In this document: piece after piece, positions 34,656 to 42,979 of the stretch | Layout of the letters: each line of letters begins with the position of its first letter | Numbering within the stretch: position 1 is the first letter of the stretch | From: Hyphomicrobiales bacterium | Lineage (GTDB): Bacteria > Pseudomonadota > Alphaproteobacteria > Rhizobiales > Rhizobiaceae | DNA length: 64,000 bases | Assembly (NCBI GenBank): GCA_900470155.1 | Contig: UBZT01000014.1 | Location: 124,001 to 188,000 of the forward strand | Direction of reading: 5' to 3' | Notes under the pieces: model-generated | What the model saw: the letters and a program-made list of their open reading frames with translations, nothing else | Databases searched by the model: none | Told to the model about the DNA's origin: nothing | Translations under genes and position numbers: made by a program

Positions 34656-36215
34656 ATGACCAGCGGCCTGCACCACATCACCGCCATCACCCGCAAGATC
34701 CAGGCGAATGTCGATTTTTATCTCGGCTTTCTTGGGCTTCGGCTGGTCAAACGCACCGGCGGTTTCGAGGATGCGGCCCAGCTTCATCTGTTCTACGGCG
34801 ATGCGACGGCCAGTGCCGGCTCGCTGGTCTCGTTCCTTGCCTGGGAGGACGGAGCGCACGGACGAGTCGGCCATGGCGCGCCCAGCGAGATCTCCTTTGC
34901 CATCGAGCCGTCGGCCATCGGCTTCTGGCTGACACGGGCGCTGCAGTTCGGCATCAAGGCGTCGGGTCCGTCGCTCGAATTCGGCGAGCCGGTGCTGCGC
35001 CTGACCGATCCCGACGGCATCATCGTCAAGCTGGTAGGTGTCAGTGGCCTGATCCTCGGCAAACCCTGGCTTGCCCCCGGCATTTCTGCGGATGAAGCCA
35101 TCATCGGCCTGCGCGGCGCCACGCTGCTGTCGGAGCATCCGGCGCATACCTCAGGTTTTCTGATCCGCCACGGCGATTTCGCCGAAAGCGGCAGCGACGG
35201 CGCCGTCACCCGTCTGATCTCCGGCTCAGGCCAGATCATCGATATCCGCGATGCCACGGGCTTCTGGCCGGCCATTCCCGGTACGGGCATGATCGATCAC
35301 ATTGCGCTGCGTTTGCCCGATCAGGCCGATGTCGACCGGCAGGCTGGCAGGCTGGTCACCGAAGGCCATAGCAATATCAATGTGCATGACCGCAAATATT
35401 TCTATTCGCTGTATGTGCGCGAACCCGCCGGCAGCCTGATCGAACTTGCCAGCGATGGTCCCGGTTTCGACATTGACGAACCGATCGACCGTCTCGGCGA
35501 ACAGCTGTTCATCCCCGCGCATTTCAAGCTGGCAGCTGACGACATCACGCCGATGCTGCCGCAATTCGGCCTGCCCGGCGAACCACGTTTCATCTATCGC
35601 GATCTGCCCTTCATCCATCGTGTTCACGAGCCGGAGACGGCCGACGGATCGACGTTGATCCTCTTGCATGGCACGGGCGGCAACGAGGCCGATCTGCTGC
35701 CCCTCGGCCGCAAGCTTGGCCCGGATGCGCTTCTGATCGGTCTGCGCGGCCGCTCCACCGAAGAAGGCGTCGCCCGCTTCTTCCGACGTTTCTCCGAGCT
35801 TACCTTCGACCAGAAGGATATCCGCTCGGAAGCCGAAGCCTTGTCCGCCTTTGTTGACGACGCGGTGCCTGCCTATGGTCTCGACACGCAGAAGCTCGCC
35901 TTTGTCGGTTATTCGAATGGCGCCAATATGCTGGCCGCCGCCATGCTGCTTCACCCGGGCATGGCGACCACGGCCGTCCTTCTGCGCCCCATGCGGGTGC
36001 TGGAGCAAACGCCGGACGTCGACCTGTCCGGCAGTCGCGTGCTGATCGTCGCCGGGAACGATGATCCCTACGGCGACCTTGCGCTGCCGCTCGCAGAGCA
36101 GTTGCGCTCGGCCGGTGCCGAGGTGACCCATCGTGTCATCCCGGCGGGCCACGCGATCGCCACCGCCGATATCGATGTCGCCCGGGAGTGGCTGGCGGAC
36201 ACCGCGCAGGCCTGA
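34656..36215 (+). CDS. Fusion of ring-cleaving-dioxygenase-type VOC protein and alpha/beta hydrolase (MhqO-MhqD-like)
   Basis: 519 residues in two parts. Residues 1-290 are a tandem VOC (type I extradiol/glyoxalase) unit with the expected metal ligands His7 (LHHITAITR), His215 (MIDHIALR) and Glu264 (LIELASD). Residues 325-519 form a carboxylesterase/phospholipase-type hydrolase: oxyanion loop LHGTGGNEAD, nucleophile Ser420 in GYSNGAN, Asp in AGNDDPYG and His499 in PAGHA. In Bacillus the two activities are separate neighbouring genes (mhqO, mhqD) in quinone resistance; here they are one chain. The ATG at 34656 (GAGAGAAACC upstream) is preferred. A role in detoxifying quinones or aromatics is inferred from the parts. 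Confidence 0.85.
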   Translation: MTSGLHHITAITRKIQANVDFYLGFLGLRLVKRTGGFEDAAQLHLFYGDATASAGSLVSFLAWEDGAHGRVGHGAPSEISFAIEPSAIGFWLTRALQFGIKASGPSLEFGEPVLRLTDPDGIIVKLVGVSGLILGKPWLAPGISADEAIIGLRGATLLSEHPAHTSGFLIRHGDFAESGSDGAVTRLISGSGQIIDIRDATGFWPAIPGTGMIDHIALRLPDQADVDRQAGRLVTEGHSNINVHDRKYFYSLYVREPAGSLIELASDGPGFDIDEPIDRLGEQLFIPAHFKLAADDITPMLPQFGLPGEPRFIYRDLPFIHRVHEPETADGSTLILLHGTGGNEADLLPLGRKLGPDALLIGLRGRSTEEGVARFFRRFSELTFDQKDIRSEAEALSAFVDDAVPAYGLDTQKLAFVGYSNGANMLAAAMLLHPGMATTAVLLRPMRVLEQTPDVDLSGSRVLIVAGNDDPYGDLALPLAEQLRSAGAEVTHRVIPAGHAIATADIDVAREWLADTAQA

Positions 36216-36267
36216 ACCTGTCGGTTCCGGTGCAACGCATTGACCCGCCCGTCGATGCGCAAGCTGA

Positions 36268-38241
36268 TCATGTCGCCAAAACCGCGTCATGTCCGCCGAT
36301 CCGGTCACTCGCGACAGCGACCCGTGAAGGCAGATGCGGCGTCTTGCTCCAGTAGAACGGCTTCAGGCGGAGTTCGATGACCGCTTTCCAGGCCGCGAGC
36401 GAGATCGCCATCCAGTAGACGGGAATATACAGCCAGCAGCGTCCCAGGCTGTTTTTCTCGCGCTGGCTCATCGGCACCGAGCCGGTGACATAAAACACGG
36501 CGTAGCTGCCGAATATGTTGAGCATGTCGATCACCAGCATGACCACGGTGAAGGTCGAGCTGTCGGGTGTCGGCGATTGCAGCATCGACAGCGCCGAGAC
36601 GGCGATGAAGCTGAGCAGGGCCGGGTGGCTGAGCGACGAGATCAGCATGCCGCCGATCAAGAGCTGGAAGACCAGAAAGGGCAGCGGCCGCATCTCCCGC
36701 ATCGTCCGGGTCGGATTGCGCATCAGCACCAGCCAGGTTTGCAGCCAGCCCTTGTACCAGCGCGTCCTTTGTCCGAGCCACACGGGAAACCGCGTAGGCG
36801 CATCTTCCAGTGTCGGCAGTGTCAGGGTGGACACCGCGTAGCCCATCCTGTTCAGTCGCATGCCGAGATCGGCATCCTCGGTGACGTTGAACGGATCCCA
36901 ACCACCGGCGCCGGTCAGCACTGCCGTGCGGAAATGGTTCGACGTGCCGCCGAGTGGCAGCGGCATGCGGTAGAAGCCGAGTGCCGGCAGCAGGCGGCGA
37001 AACAGGGCCGCATATTCCAGCGCGAAGATCGCGCTCAGCCAGCTGTCAGCCCCGTTGGCGATCACCAGCGGTGATTGCAGACAGGCAAGCTTGCCCGAGC
37101 TCAGGCGGAAACGGTGATAGGCTTCCCGCAACTGCTGCGGATGCGGCCGGTCCTCGGCATCGTAGATCGTGACGAATTCGCCCCGCGCCCCGGCCAGCGC
37201 ATAGGTCAGTGCCTTGGGCTTGGTGCGCGGCTGCATAGCGGGCACTTCCACTACCTCGATATGCGGCGCCGGTCGCGCCATGGCGATTGCGTCGAGTGTT
37301 TCGCGGTCATCCGCCTCGCAGACAAGCTTGATATCGAGCCGAGTTCGCGGCCAGTCGATGTCCTCCAGCGCCCGGATCAATTGCGGCACCACCGCTGCCT
37401 CGCGATAGATCGCCACCATCACCGTATAGATTGGTAATGCCGTGTCGGCGCTTTCGAGCAGCATGTGGTCGTCAGTCTTGCGTCGGCTGCTATGCAGCAG
37501 CACGGCGAACCGCAGGATCAGCGCTCCAAAATGAAAGGAGGACAGGATCACATGTAGGGTGGTCAGCATGAATTGCGGCACTAAAAACAGCAGCATCAGC
37601 AGCCAGCCGATGACCAGGCCGGCTGAAAAGCCCTGGTCGCCGGTCACAACGGTGCGGGCCGACAGGGGCTGCGTGTTCTGGAACAGCTGCTGGACCGCCA
37701 CCCGGCCGCGTCGCTCTTCACCCGCCTTCCACACGGCCTTGCGAATGGCCGATGGCGTTGTGATCACCAGCGCCTCGCCGGCCTCGGCGCTGCGCCGGAC
37801 CCGTGCTGCCAGGCCTTCGATATGCGTGATCTTCGGCGCGATCGCGATCACCGGCGGCCGGGCATTGGAATGCAGCCGCACGATGGTCGGCTCCTTCAAT
37901 TGGCTGTCCAGTGCGGTGCAGTCGGAGATCCGCTCCGCCGGGAGGTCTGGCAGAAAGGCCAGTCCGGCCATGCGGGCCAGACCGCCGTAATAGGCTTCCT
38001 CGTCCACTGCGCCGGAGGCGAGCAGTTCCGCCTCGATCGTGGTGTCGACCATGGCAGCGCGCTGCGCCATGCGGGCAATCAGCGGCTTGGAGATGCCGAG
38101 TGTCTTCAGCAGAAGCGCTTCATGCCGAAGCGCTGCATAACGCTTCGCCCGCGCCGCGCTGACTGCGCGTCGCTCTGAATGGACCGTGTCTGGCAACCGG
38201 TGCGCGGCAAGCCGCGCAAACCCATATTCCCTCGTCCACAT
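36268..38241 (-). CDS. Membrane glycosyltransferase, GT2 family, with N-terminal extension
   Basis: 657 residues from the ATG at 38241 (a GTG at 38259 would add six). Residues 30-210 are a soluble region like the N-terminal domain of type II secretion/XpsE ATPases and related glycosyltransferases (LASGAVDEEAYYGGLARMAGL). Two membrane helices near 215-255 lead to a GT-A domain with the processive GT2 signatures CEADD, the DxD-type DAED, TEDADL and QRTRWYKGW, then further membrane helices. It resembles cellulose/curdlan-type or N-acylated polysaccharide synthases; the sugar is unknown. It is divergent from a solute-binding protein gene, with only 55 bases between the ATGs. Confidence 0.85.
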   Translation of the reverse strand: MWTREYGFARLAAHRLPDTVHSERRAVSAARAKRYAALRHEALLLKTLGISKPLIARMAQRAAMVDTTIEAELLASGAVDEEAYYGGLARMAGLAFLPDLPAERISDCTALDSQLKEPTIVRLHSNARPPVIAIAPKITHIEGLAARVRRSAEAGEALVITTPSAIRKAVWKAGEERRGRVAVQQLFQNTQPLSARTVVTGDQGFSAGLVIGWLLMLLFLVPQFMLTTLHVILSSFHFGALILRFAVLLHSSRRKTDDHMLLESADTALPIYTVMVAIYREAAVVPQLIRALEDIDWPRTRLDIKLVCEADDRETLDAIAMARPAPHIEVVEVPAMQPRTKPKALTYALAGARGEFVTIYDAEDRPHPQQLREAYHRFRLSSGKLACLQSPLVIANGADSWLSAIFALEYAALFRRLLPALGFYRMPLPLGGTSNHFRTAVLTGAGGWDPFNVTEDADLGMRLNRMGYAVSTLTLPTLEDAPTRFPVWLGQRTRWYKGWLQTWLVLMRNPTRTMREMRPLPFLVFQLLIGGMLISSLSHPALLSFIAVSALSMLQSPTPDSSTFTVVMLVIDMLNIFGSYAVFYVTGSVPMSQREKNSLGRCWLYIPVYWMAISLAAWKAVIELRLKPFYWSKTPHLPSRVAVASDRIGGHDAVLAT

Positions 38242-38296
38242 GAACCTGATACACGTCACCGACCCCAGATGACGTCCCCAATGACCCCGGTATGTG

Positions 38297-39211
38297 ATGA
38301 TACGGATACGCGCAGAAGTTACATCCCTAGATTTATACGGGTTGTGTTCCCGGCTCTGTCGATTTTCCCTGCTGGTGTTCGTCTTGCTGGCCGCGCCCGC
38401 CCAGGCACAGGGGCTCGCCGGACAAGTTCAAATCGATGCGGCGGGCGATCTGCCTGTGCTTTTCGATGCTCGCGAACGGCTGGCGCGGCCGGACGTCAGC
38501 GAGATCCTGCGCCTGCGTTTCCTGACCACCACGGATTTTCCGCCCTTCAATTTCACCGACCAGACCGGCCGTCTTGCCGGTTTCCATATCGATCTTGCCC
38601 GGGCCCTGTGCGCCGAACTCGGCATGGAGGCGAAATGCCAGATCCAGGCGCTTCCCTACGCACAGTTGCAGGATGCGCTTGAGGCGGGGCAGGGGGATGC
38701 GGTTCTGGCCGGCGTTGCGGTCACGGCCGCGTTGCGCCAGCGCTTCGTCTTCAGTCGGCCCTACATGCTTTTGCCGGCTCGCTTCATTCGGCATCGCGAG
38801 ACGCAGTTGCCGGGAGGCGATGCCGCGGCCCTGTTCGATCGTCCGGTGGGCGTGATCGCCGGAACGGCGCATGAGACGATGCTGAAAGCGTTCTTTCCCG
38901 ACATCAAGCCCGTGACCTTCGAAACCCGCGAGACGCTGCTTGCGGCGCTCAAGGATCGCAAGGTCGATGCCGCCTTCGCCGATGCCCTTCAGCTGTCCTT
39001 CTGGACGCAAAGCCCGGCTGCCGCCAATTGCTGCAGGCTGTTTGACGGACCCTATCTCTCGGAGAGATTTCTCGGTGAGGGCATGACCATCATGCTTGGC
39101 CCACAGGGCGGCACGCTGGCAACCGCGCTCGACAGCGCCCTGGCAGCCCTGTCGCGCAATGGCCGGCTGGAGGAAATCTATCTGCGCTATTTCCCCTCGG
39201 GCCTGTACTGA
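38297..39211 (+). CDS. Periplasmic solute-binding protein, family 3
   Basis: 304 residues (start at ATG 38297; GTG 38294 is adjacent, and a TTG near 38340 would place the signal peptide at the very N-terminus). A signal sequence (FSLLVFVLLAAPAQAQG) precedes a family 3 solute-binding fold: LRFLTTTDFPPFNFTDQTGRLAGFHIDLARALCAEL-type start, then an IAGTAHETML hinge. No permease or ATPase gene is adjacent, so it may serve a distant transporter or a sensory role. The ligand cannot be predicted beyond amino-acid-like. It shares a short divergent region with the glycosyltransferase. Confidence 0.82.
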   Translation: MIRIRAEVTSLDLYGLCSRLCRFSLLVFVLLAAPAQAQGLAGQVQIDAAGDLPVLFDARERLARPDVSEILRLRFLTTTDFPPFNFTDQTGRLAGFHIDLARALCAELGMEAKCQIQALPYAQLQDALEAGQGDAVLAGVAVTAALRQRFVFSRPYMLLPARFIRHRETQLPGGDAAALFDRPVGVIAGTAHETMLKAFFPDIKPVTFETRETLLAALKDRKVDAAFADALQLSFWTQSPAAANCCRLFDGPYLSERFLGEGMTIMLGPQGGTLATALDSALAALSRNGRLEEIYLRYFPSGLY

Positions 39212-39251
39212 TCTCGGGCGAAATCGGGCCGCTGAAATCAGCCGACTGTCG

Positions 39252-39665
39252 TCAGATCGCGCGATACCGCACCGCCGCGCTGCGCTCCAGTGACGCGCAT
39301 ACCAGCTTGTCGAGCTTGAGGCGGCTGCGCAGCAGTTCGAGCAGCCGTATTTCTTCCGTCCGGATCGCAAGATCCACGGCAGCGATCTCCACGGCGAGCG
39401 CATAGGCCGTCTCGTACAGCCGCTCCGGCAAGGCGTCGCGAATGATCTCGAGCGCAATATCCAGCCCTTCGGCCCCATTCAGGATCTCGGCGCAACGCTG
39501 CGAAACCTCGATCAGTCGATCCTTGTCGAACGCGGCGAAGACCGGAAGAATGTCGATCAACTGGCCGATCCGGCGCAGCTCCTTTTCCGCCATGGCGTTG
39601 TCGACGGCTGAAGCCATCACCATGACAAAGATGAGCGCTTCTTCGGAAGTGACGTGGTTTTGCAT
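39252..39665 (-). CDS. TerB-family tellurite resistance-like protein
   Basis: 137 residues from the ATG at 39665 (AGGA upstream). An all-helical TerB-like domain, with acidic residues typical of metal-binding TerB folds (VTSEEALIFVMVMASAVDNAMAEKELRRIG, FDKDRLIEVSQRC). In rhizobia single TerB genes without the rest of the ter operon are common; a tellurite phenotype is not implied. Its neighbours are unrelated. Confidence 0.8.
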   Translation of the reverse strand: MQNHVTSEEALIFVMVMASAVDNAMAEKELRRIGQLIDILPVFAAFDKDRLIEVSQRCAEILNGAEGLDIALEIIRDALPERLYETAYALAVEIAAVDLAIRTEEIRLLELLRSRLKLDKLVCASLERSAAVRYRAI

Positions 39666-39785
39666 GAAGTCAGGATCCTGATTGATTTCGCCAAGAATGG
39701 TGACTGTGGTGCCCGCTTTCAAGGCGACGTAGACGATTGCGCCTGAGACCGCCGCCGTGCTTGCGGATCCGCGGCCGGCTTTTTT

Positions 39786-40481
39786 TTATCGCACCGAACT
39801 GCCAAACAATCCTATGCCGTCGGCGCGCGCCTGTTCGGTGAGCCCGGCAAGCCCCGAGCCTGCGCGCGCCTCCGCCCAGCCATGCCTGGCAAGCCAGGTC
39901 GAGACATCCATCGTGCCGACCCAGCAGCGCGTCACGATTTCGCCCACCCAGTGTTCGTCGCTTGTTTCGCAGGCCAGCGACCGATTGCGCAGCAACTGCC
40001 GCTGTTGGGTGCGCGCCACCATGCCGCATGGCCATTCCCCGTCCGCCGCTGCCGAACATGTACGCTCAAGCGCCGTTGCCTCAAGATCGGCCAGCCGAAC
40101 GCGCTGATCGTCGCCGAAGGCAACGATGCCCGCCTGCAGCGATACCGGCCGTGGCAGCAGCACCACTTGCGGCCTGGCCGGAACGCGTTTTTCGCCGAGC
40201 GGCTCTCGGGGCGCGATACGTTCGAGGTTTTCGGCGTTGGCAATAGCCGGCGAGGCAAAGACCTCCGGTGCGATCGGCCTGACGGTACGGCTCTCGACCT
40301 GCGGTTCGACGATTGTCTCGACCTCGGGCAGGCCCAGTTCCGAAGGATCCGGCACATCCATGTCTTCGACGTCATAGTCGACCGGTTCATCACGCAGCGC
40401 CTGGCCGGCAGAGGCAACCAGGAATCCCCATATCAGCAGTCCGGCCAGGCCGACGGCGAAGGTCATTGCGTTTCGACGCAT
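39786..40481 (-). CDS. Thermonuclease (SNase)-like protein with degenerate active site
   Basis: 231 residues. An N-terminal hydrophobic signal/anchor (AMTFAVGLAGLLIWGFLVASAG), an acidic-proline-rich linker (about 30-105), then an SNase-fold domain from about 115 (VSLQAGIVAFGDDQRVRLADLEA) to GLFGSS. In staphylococcal nuclease the block is R-x4-D-x2-E; here the aligned residues are Arg, then Glu in place of Asp40 and Ala in place of Glu43, so the catalytic acid is missing. Likely a non-catalytic envelope protein. Four cysteines in the domain may form disulfides. It lies 12 bases from the S24 repressor gene on the same strand. Confidence 0.7.
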   Translation of the reverse strand: MRRNAMTFAVGLAGLLIWGFLVASAGQALRDEPVDYDVEDMDVPDPSELGLPEVETIVEPQVESRTVRPIAPEVFASPAIANAENLERIAPREPLGEKRVPARPQVVLLPRPVSLQAGIVAFGDDQRVRLADLEATALERTCSAAADGEWPCGMVARTQQRQLLRNRSLACETSDEHWVGEIVTRCWVGTMDVSTWLARHGWAEARAGSGLAGLTEQARADGIGLFGSSVR

Positions 40482-40493
40482 AGGTGCGTTTTC

Positions 40494-41159
40494 CTACTGG
40501 CTGGCCCAGATGATCCGCGCGACCCATTCGACATCGTTCATGTCGAGGCTGCGTGGCGGATGCTCCGGGTTCAGGGATTGCAAGTCGATGGTTTTGGCGC
40601 TTTGCCGGGCCATGATCTTGGCCATGACCTCGCCCTCACGGGTCTTGACCACCACGCGGTCGCCCCGGCGCACCTGCGCGCCCGGCTCGACGATCAGGAT
40701 ATCACCGTCGCGGTAGAGCGGTTTCATGCTGTCGCCCTGCACCTCGAGCGCATAGACACCGGCGCCGCGACCGGGTGGGGAGGGGAACTCCACCAGATCC
40801 CAGCCCTGGCCTGCCGGAAAACCGCCATCGTCAAAAAAGCCGCCGGCACCCGCCTGTGCCATGCCGAGCAGCGGAATGGAGCTCGCCTGTGGCGGAAACA
40901 GGCCGTTCGGAATGGAATTGCGGCCAGTCTCCGGCGAGACATAGCTCATGAACTGGTCGAGGCTTGCGCCTGTCGCATCCAGCACCTTGGAAATCGATTC
41001 CGTCGATGGCCAGCGCATCCGGCCGTCGGCGGCCACACGTTTCGATTTGTTGAACGAGGTCGGGTCGAGGCCCGCCCTGCGTGCAAGCCCTGAAGGCGTC
41101 AGCGAATGCCGCTCGGCGAGACGGTCAATCGCGGCCCATATGCTGTCGTGCGAAAGCAT
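40494..41159 (-). CDS. S24-family (LexA/CI-like) repressor-peptidase
   Basis: 221 residues. Residues 1-75 carry a helix-turn-helix (IDRLAERHSLTPSGLARRAG, DPTSFNKSKR); residues 90-221 form an S24 peptidase with the catalytic Ser in LEVQGDSMKPLYRDGD and Lys in VVVKTREGEVMAK. The scissile Ala-Gly-type bond may lie in GMAQAGAGGFF. Such proteins self-cleave when activated, like LexA or phage CI, but there is no phage in this window. It is a conserved chromosomal regulator in rhizobia whose targets are not known. Transcribed ahead of the SNase-like gene, possibly as a pair. Confidence 0.85.
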   Translation of the reverse strand: MLSHDSIWAAIDRLAERHSLTPSGLARRAGLDPTSFNKSKRVAADGRMRWPSTESISKVLDATGASLDQFMSYVSPETGRNSIPNGLFPPQASSIPLLGMAQAGAGGFFDDGGFPAGQGWDLVEFPSPPGRGAGVYALEVQGDSMKPLYRDGDILIVEPGAQVRRGDRVVVKTREGEVMAKIMARQSAKTIDLQSLNPEHPPRSLDMNDVEWVARIIWASQ

Positions 41160-41289
41160 GATCGCGCCTGCTCCAGGGCCGGCAAGGCAGCACGCATTCT
41201 GCCCCCGGCCAATTCGGCTGGAACAATAAATCAGGACCCCATCTTAGTAAAGCAAAAAGGAATAAAATCCTTGGATCAAATCGCGCCGA

Positions 41290-41937
41290 TCAGGCGACCA
41301 TCGCCATGTTGATCTTGCCGAGCTGGATGACCGCCTGGGTGCGGCTGTCCACCTTGAGCTTCAGCAGGATCGCCGAGACATGCGCCTTGATCGTTGCTTC
41401 CGATACGCCGAGTTCATAGGCGATCTGTTTGTTCAGCAGCCCTTCGCCGAGCATGCCGAGCACCCGGCTCTGCTGCGGCGTCAGCGTCCTCAGCCGGCTG
41501 ATCAGATCGGCAACGTCCGGATCGGTCTCCTGTCCGCCCTGATAGCTCTTCGGCGTCCAGATATCGCCTTCCAGCACACATTGGATCGCCGCGCGGATAT
41601 CGTCGATGCCGGAGGACTTGGAAATGAAACCGGAGGCCCCCAGTTCGAGCGCGCGGCGCACGGTGACGGGATCGTCGCTGGCCGAGACGATCACCAGCGG
41701 CAGGCTGGCGAATTCGGCGCGCAGTGCCATCAGGCCGGAAAAGCCGCTGACGCCCGGCATGGCCAGATCCAGCAGCATCAGGTCGGCGTCCGGATTGGCT
41801 GTCGCCGCAGCCCGGGCGGCTTCGAAATCGCCGGCCTCGATGATCGTCTGGGTGCCGTCGATGCCGGTCACGGCCTGGCGCAGGGCGCCGCGAAACAGTG
41901 GATGGTCATCGGCAATAATGAAAGTGGATGCAGCCAT
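41290..41937 (-). CDS. NarL/FixJ-type response regulator
   Basis: 215 residues from the ATG at 41937 (GGGAGGGAGC upstream). A receiver with ADDHPLF, phosphoacceptor in LMLLDLAMPG and Lys in ISKSSGI is followed by a LuxR-type helix-turn-helix (LTPQQSRVLGMLGEGLLNKQIA, SEATIKAHVSAILLKL). No histidine kinase gene is adjacent, so the input is unknown; it may be an orphan regulator. The gene upstream, on the same strand, encodes a small exported protein. Confidence 0.92.
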   Translation of the reverse strand: MAASTFIIADDHPLFRGALRQAVTGIDGTQTIIEAGDFEAARAAATANPDADLMLLDLAMPGVSGFSGLMALRAEFASLPLVIVSASDDPVTVRRALELGASGFISKSSGIDDIRAAIQCVLEGDIWTPKSYQGGQETDPDVADLISRLRTLTPQQSRVLGMLGEGLLNKQIAYELGVSEATIKAHVSAILLKLKVDSRTQAVIQLGKINMAMVA

Positions 41938-42064
41938 GTCAAAGCTCCCTCCCAAGAGCTGTGTCAGCTATCGCGCAATGCGCGTGTCTTCTTTTAGCGC
42001 TTGCTGCGCCACTAGACAATGCCAATAGGCAAGGCAGCGGCGCTATCAGTGTGTATGCACGGCG

Positions 42065-42493
42065 TCAGGTCTTGCTCGGCGGTATCTGCTCTTCGTCACG
42101 TCTGAATTCCTGCACCAGGCCGAAGAAGGCTCGCATGAACCGTTCCATGATGCCGATCGAGCGGTCGATCTCGGCATCGCTTGGCAATTCGCCCTTGGCC
42201 GCTGCCGCAGGCATGCCGGACGCCAGCTGTTTTTCCAAGAGGTCGACGCGTTTTTCCAGCCGCGCCAGATCCTCGTCATAAGCCGCCCGCTCGTCCGCCG
42301 CCATGCGGCAGGTCAAACTGCCGTCGATTTCCTTGCACAGCGTTACGGTCCCCGTCTGCCGATCGAGACGGACAAAGCCGGTCTCGGATTTTTCCAGGCT
42401 GTAGCGATCGGCCGATGCATCCTGGGCAACAGCCGGCAGGCTCGACAGCGCCAGCATCGCGGCAACAAGGCTCCTGGATAGCATTTCCACCAT
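42065..42493 (-). CDS. Small exported protein of unknown function
   Basis: 142 residues from the ATG at 42493 (GAGGAGG upstream). A signal peptide (MLSRSLVAAMLALSSLPAVA) is cleaved before QDASADRYSL. The mature part starts with a short beta segment (GFVRLDRQTGTVTLCKEIDGSLTCRM; two cysteines) then a helical stretch with coiled-coil character (YDEDLARLEKRVDLLEKQL). It resembles conserved rhizobial hypothetical proteins; no function is known. It is divergent from DUF952-pyrD. Confidence 0.75.
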   Translation of the reverse strand: MVEMLSRSLVAAMLALSSLPAVAQDASADRYSLEKSETGFVRLDRQTGTVTLCKEIDGSLTCRMAADERAAYDEDLARLEKRVDLLEKQLASGMPAAAAKGELPSDAEIDRSIGIMERFMRAFFGLVQEFRRDEEQIPPSKT

Positions 42494-42607
42494 GTCTTTT
42501 ACTCCTCCTCTTGTCGTGCAATTGGCCACAGGCGTGGACAAGGACGCCGCTTTGCGGCAAACCGCTGCCAAAGATCGCAGCGGAACACAGGAACCCCAGG
42601 AGCGACG

Positions 42608-42979
42608 ATGGAAAAGACCATATACAAGATCGTCCCGCAGGAATTATGGCAAGAGGCGCGTCCCGACGGCCAGTTCAAGGGTGCCGCCATCGATCTCACC
42701 GATGGTTATATCCATTTCTCCACGGCCGCCCAGGCGGTCGAGACCGCAAGGCTGCATTTTGCCGGTCAATCCGGCCTTTTGCTGGTCGCCGTCGAAACGG
42801 CGGCTCTGGGAGACGCCCTGAAATGGGAGCCGTCCCGCAACGGCGCACTCTTCCCTCATCTTTACGCCGCTTTGCCGTTCGATGCTGTCGCCTGGGAAAA
42901 GCCGCTGCCGCTTGGGCCGGACGGTGCCCATCTTTTTCCAGACGCCTTCAAGAACGCCTCTTCCAGGGATACCCAGTGA
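42608..42979 (+). CDS. DUF952 domain protein
   Basis: 123 residues, start ATG 42608 after CAGGAGCG. Matches DUF952 (TIYKIVPQELWQEA, DGYIHFSTAAQ, ALKWEPSRNGALFPHLYAALP). The function is unknown; the family resembles ADP-ribosyl-processing folds by structure. Its stop overlaps the pyrD start (GTGATG), so the two are translationally coupled, an arrangement repeated in rhizobia and suggesting a link to dihydroorotate metabolism that is not understood. Confidence 0.88.
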   Translation: MEKTIYKIVPQELWQEARPDGQFKGAAIDLTDGYIHFSTAAQAVETARLHFAGQSGLLLVAVETAALGDALKWEPSRNGALFPHLYAALPFDAVAWEKPLPLGPDGAHLFPDAFKNASSRDTQ

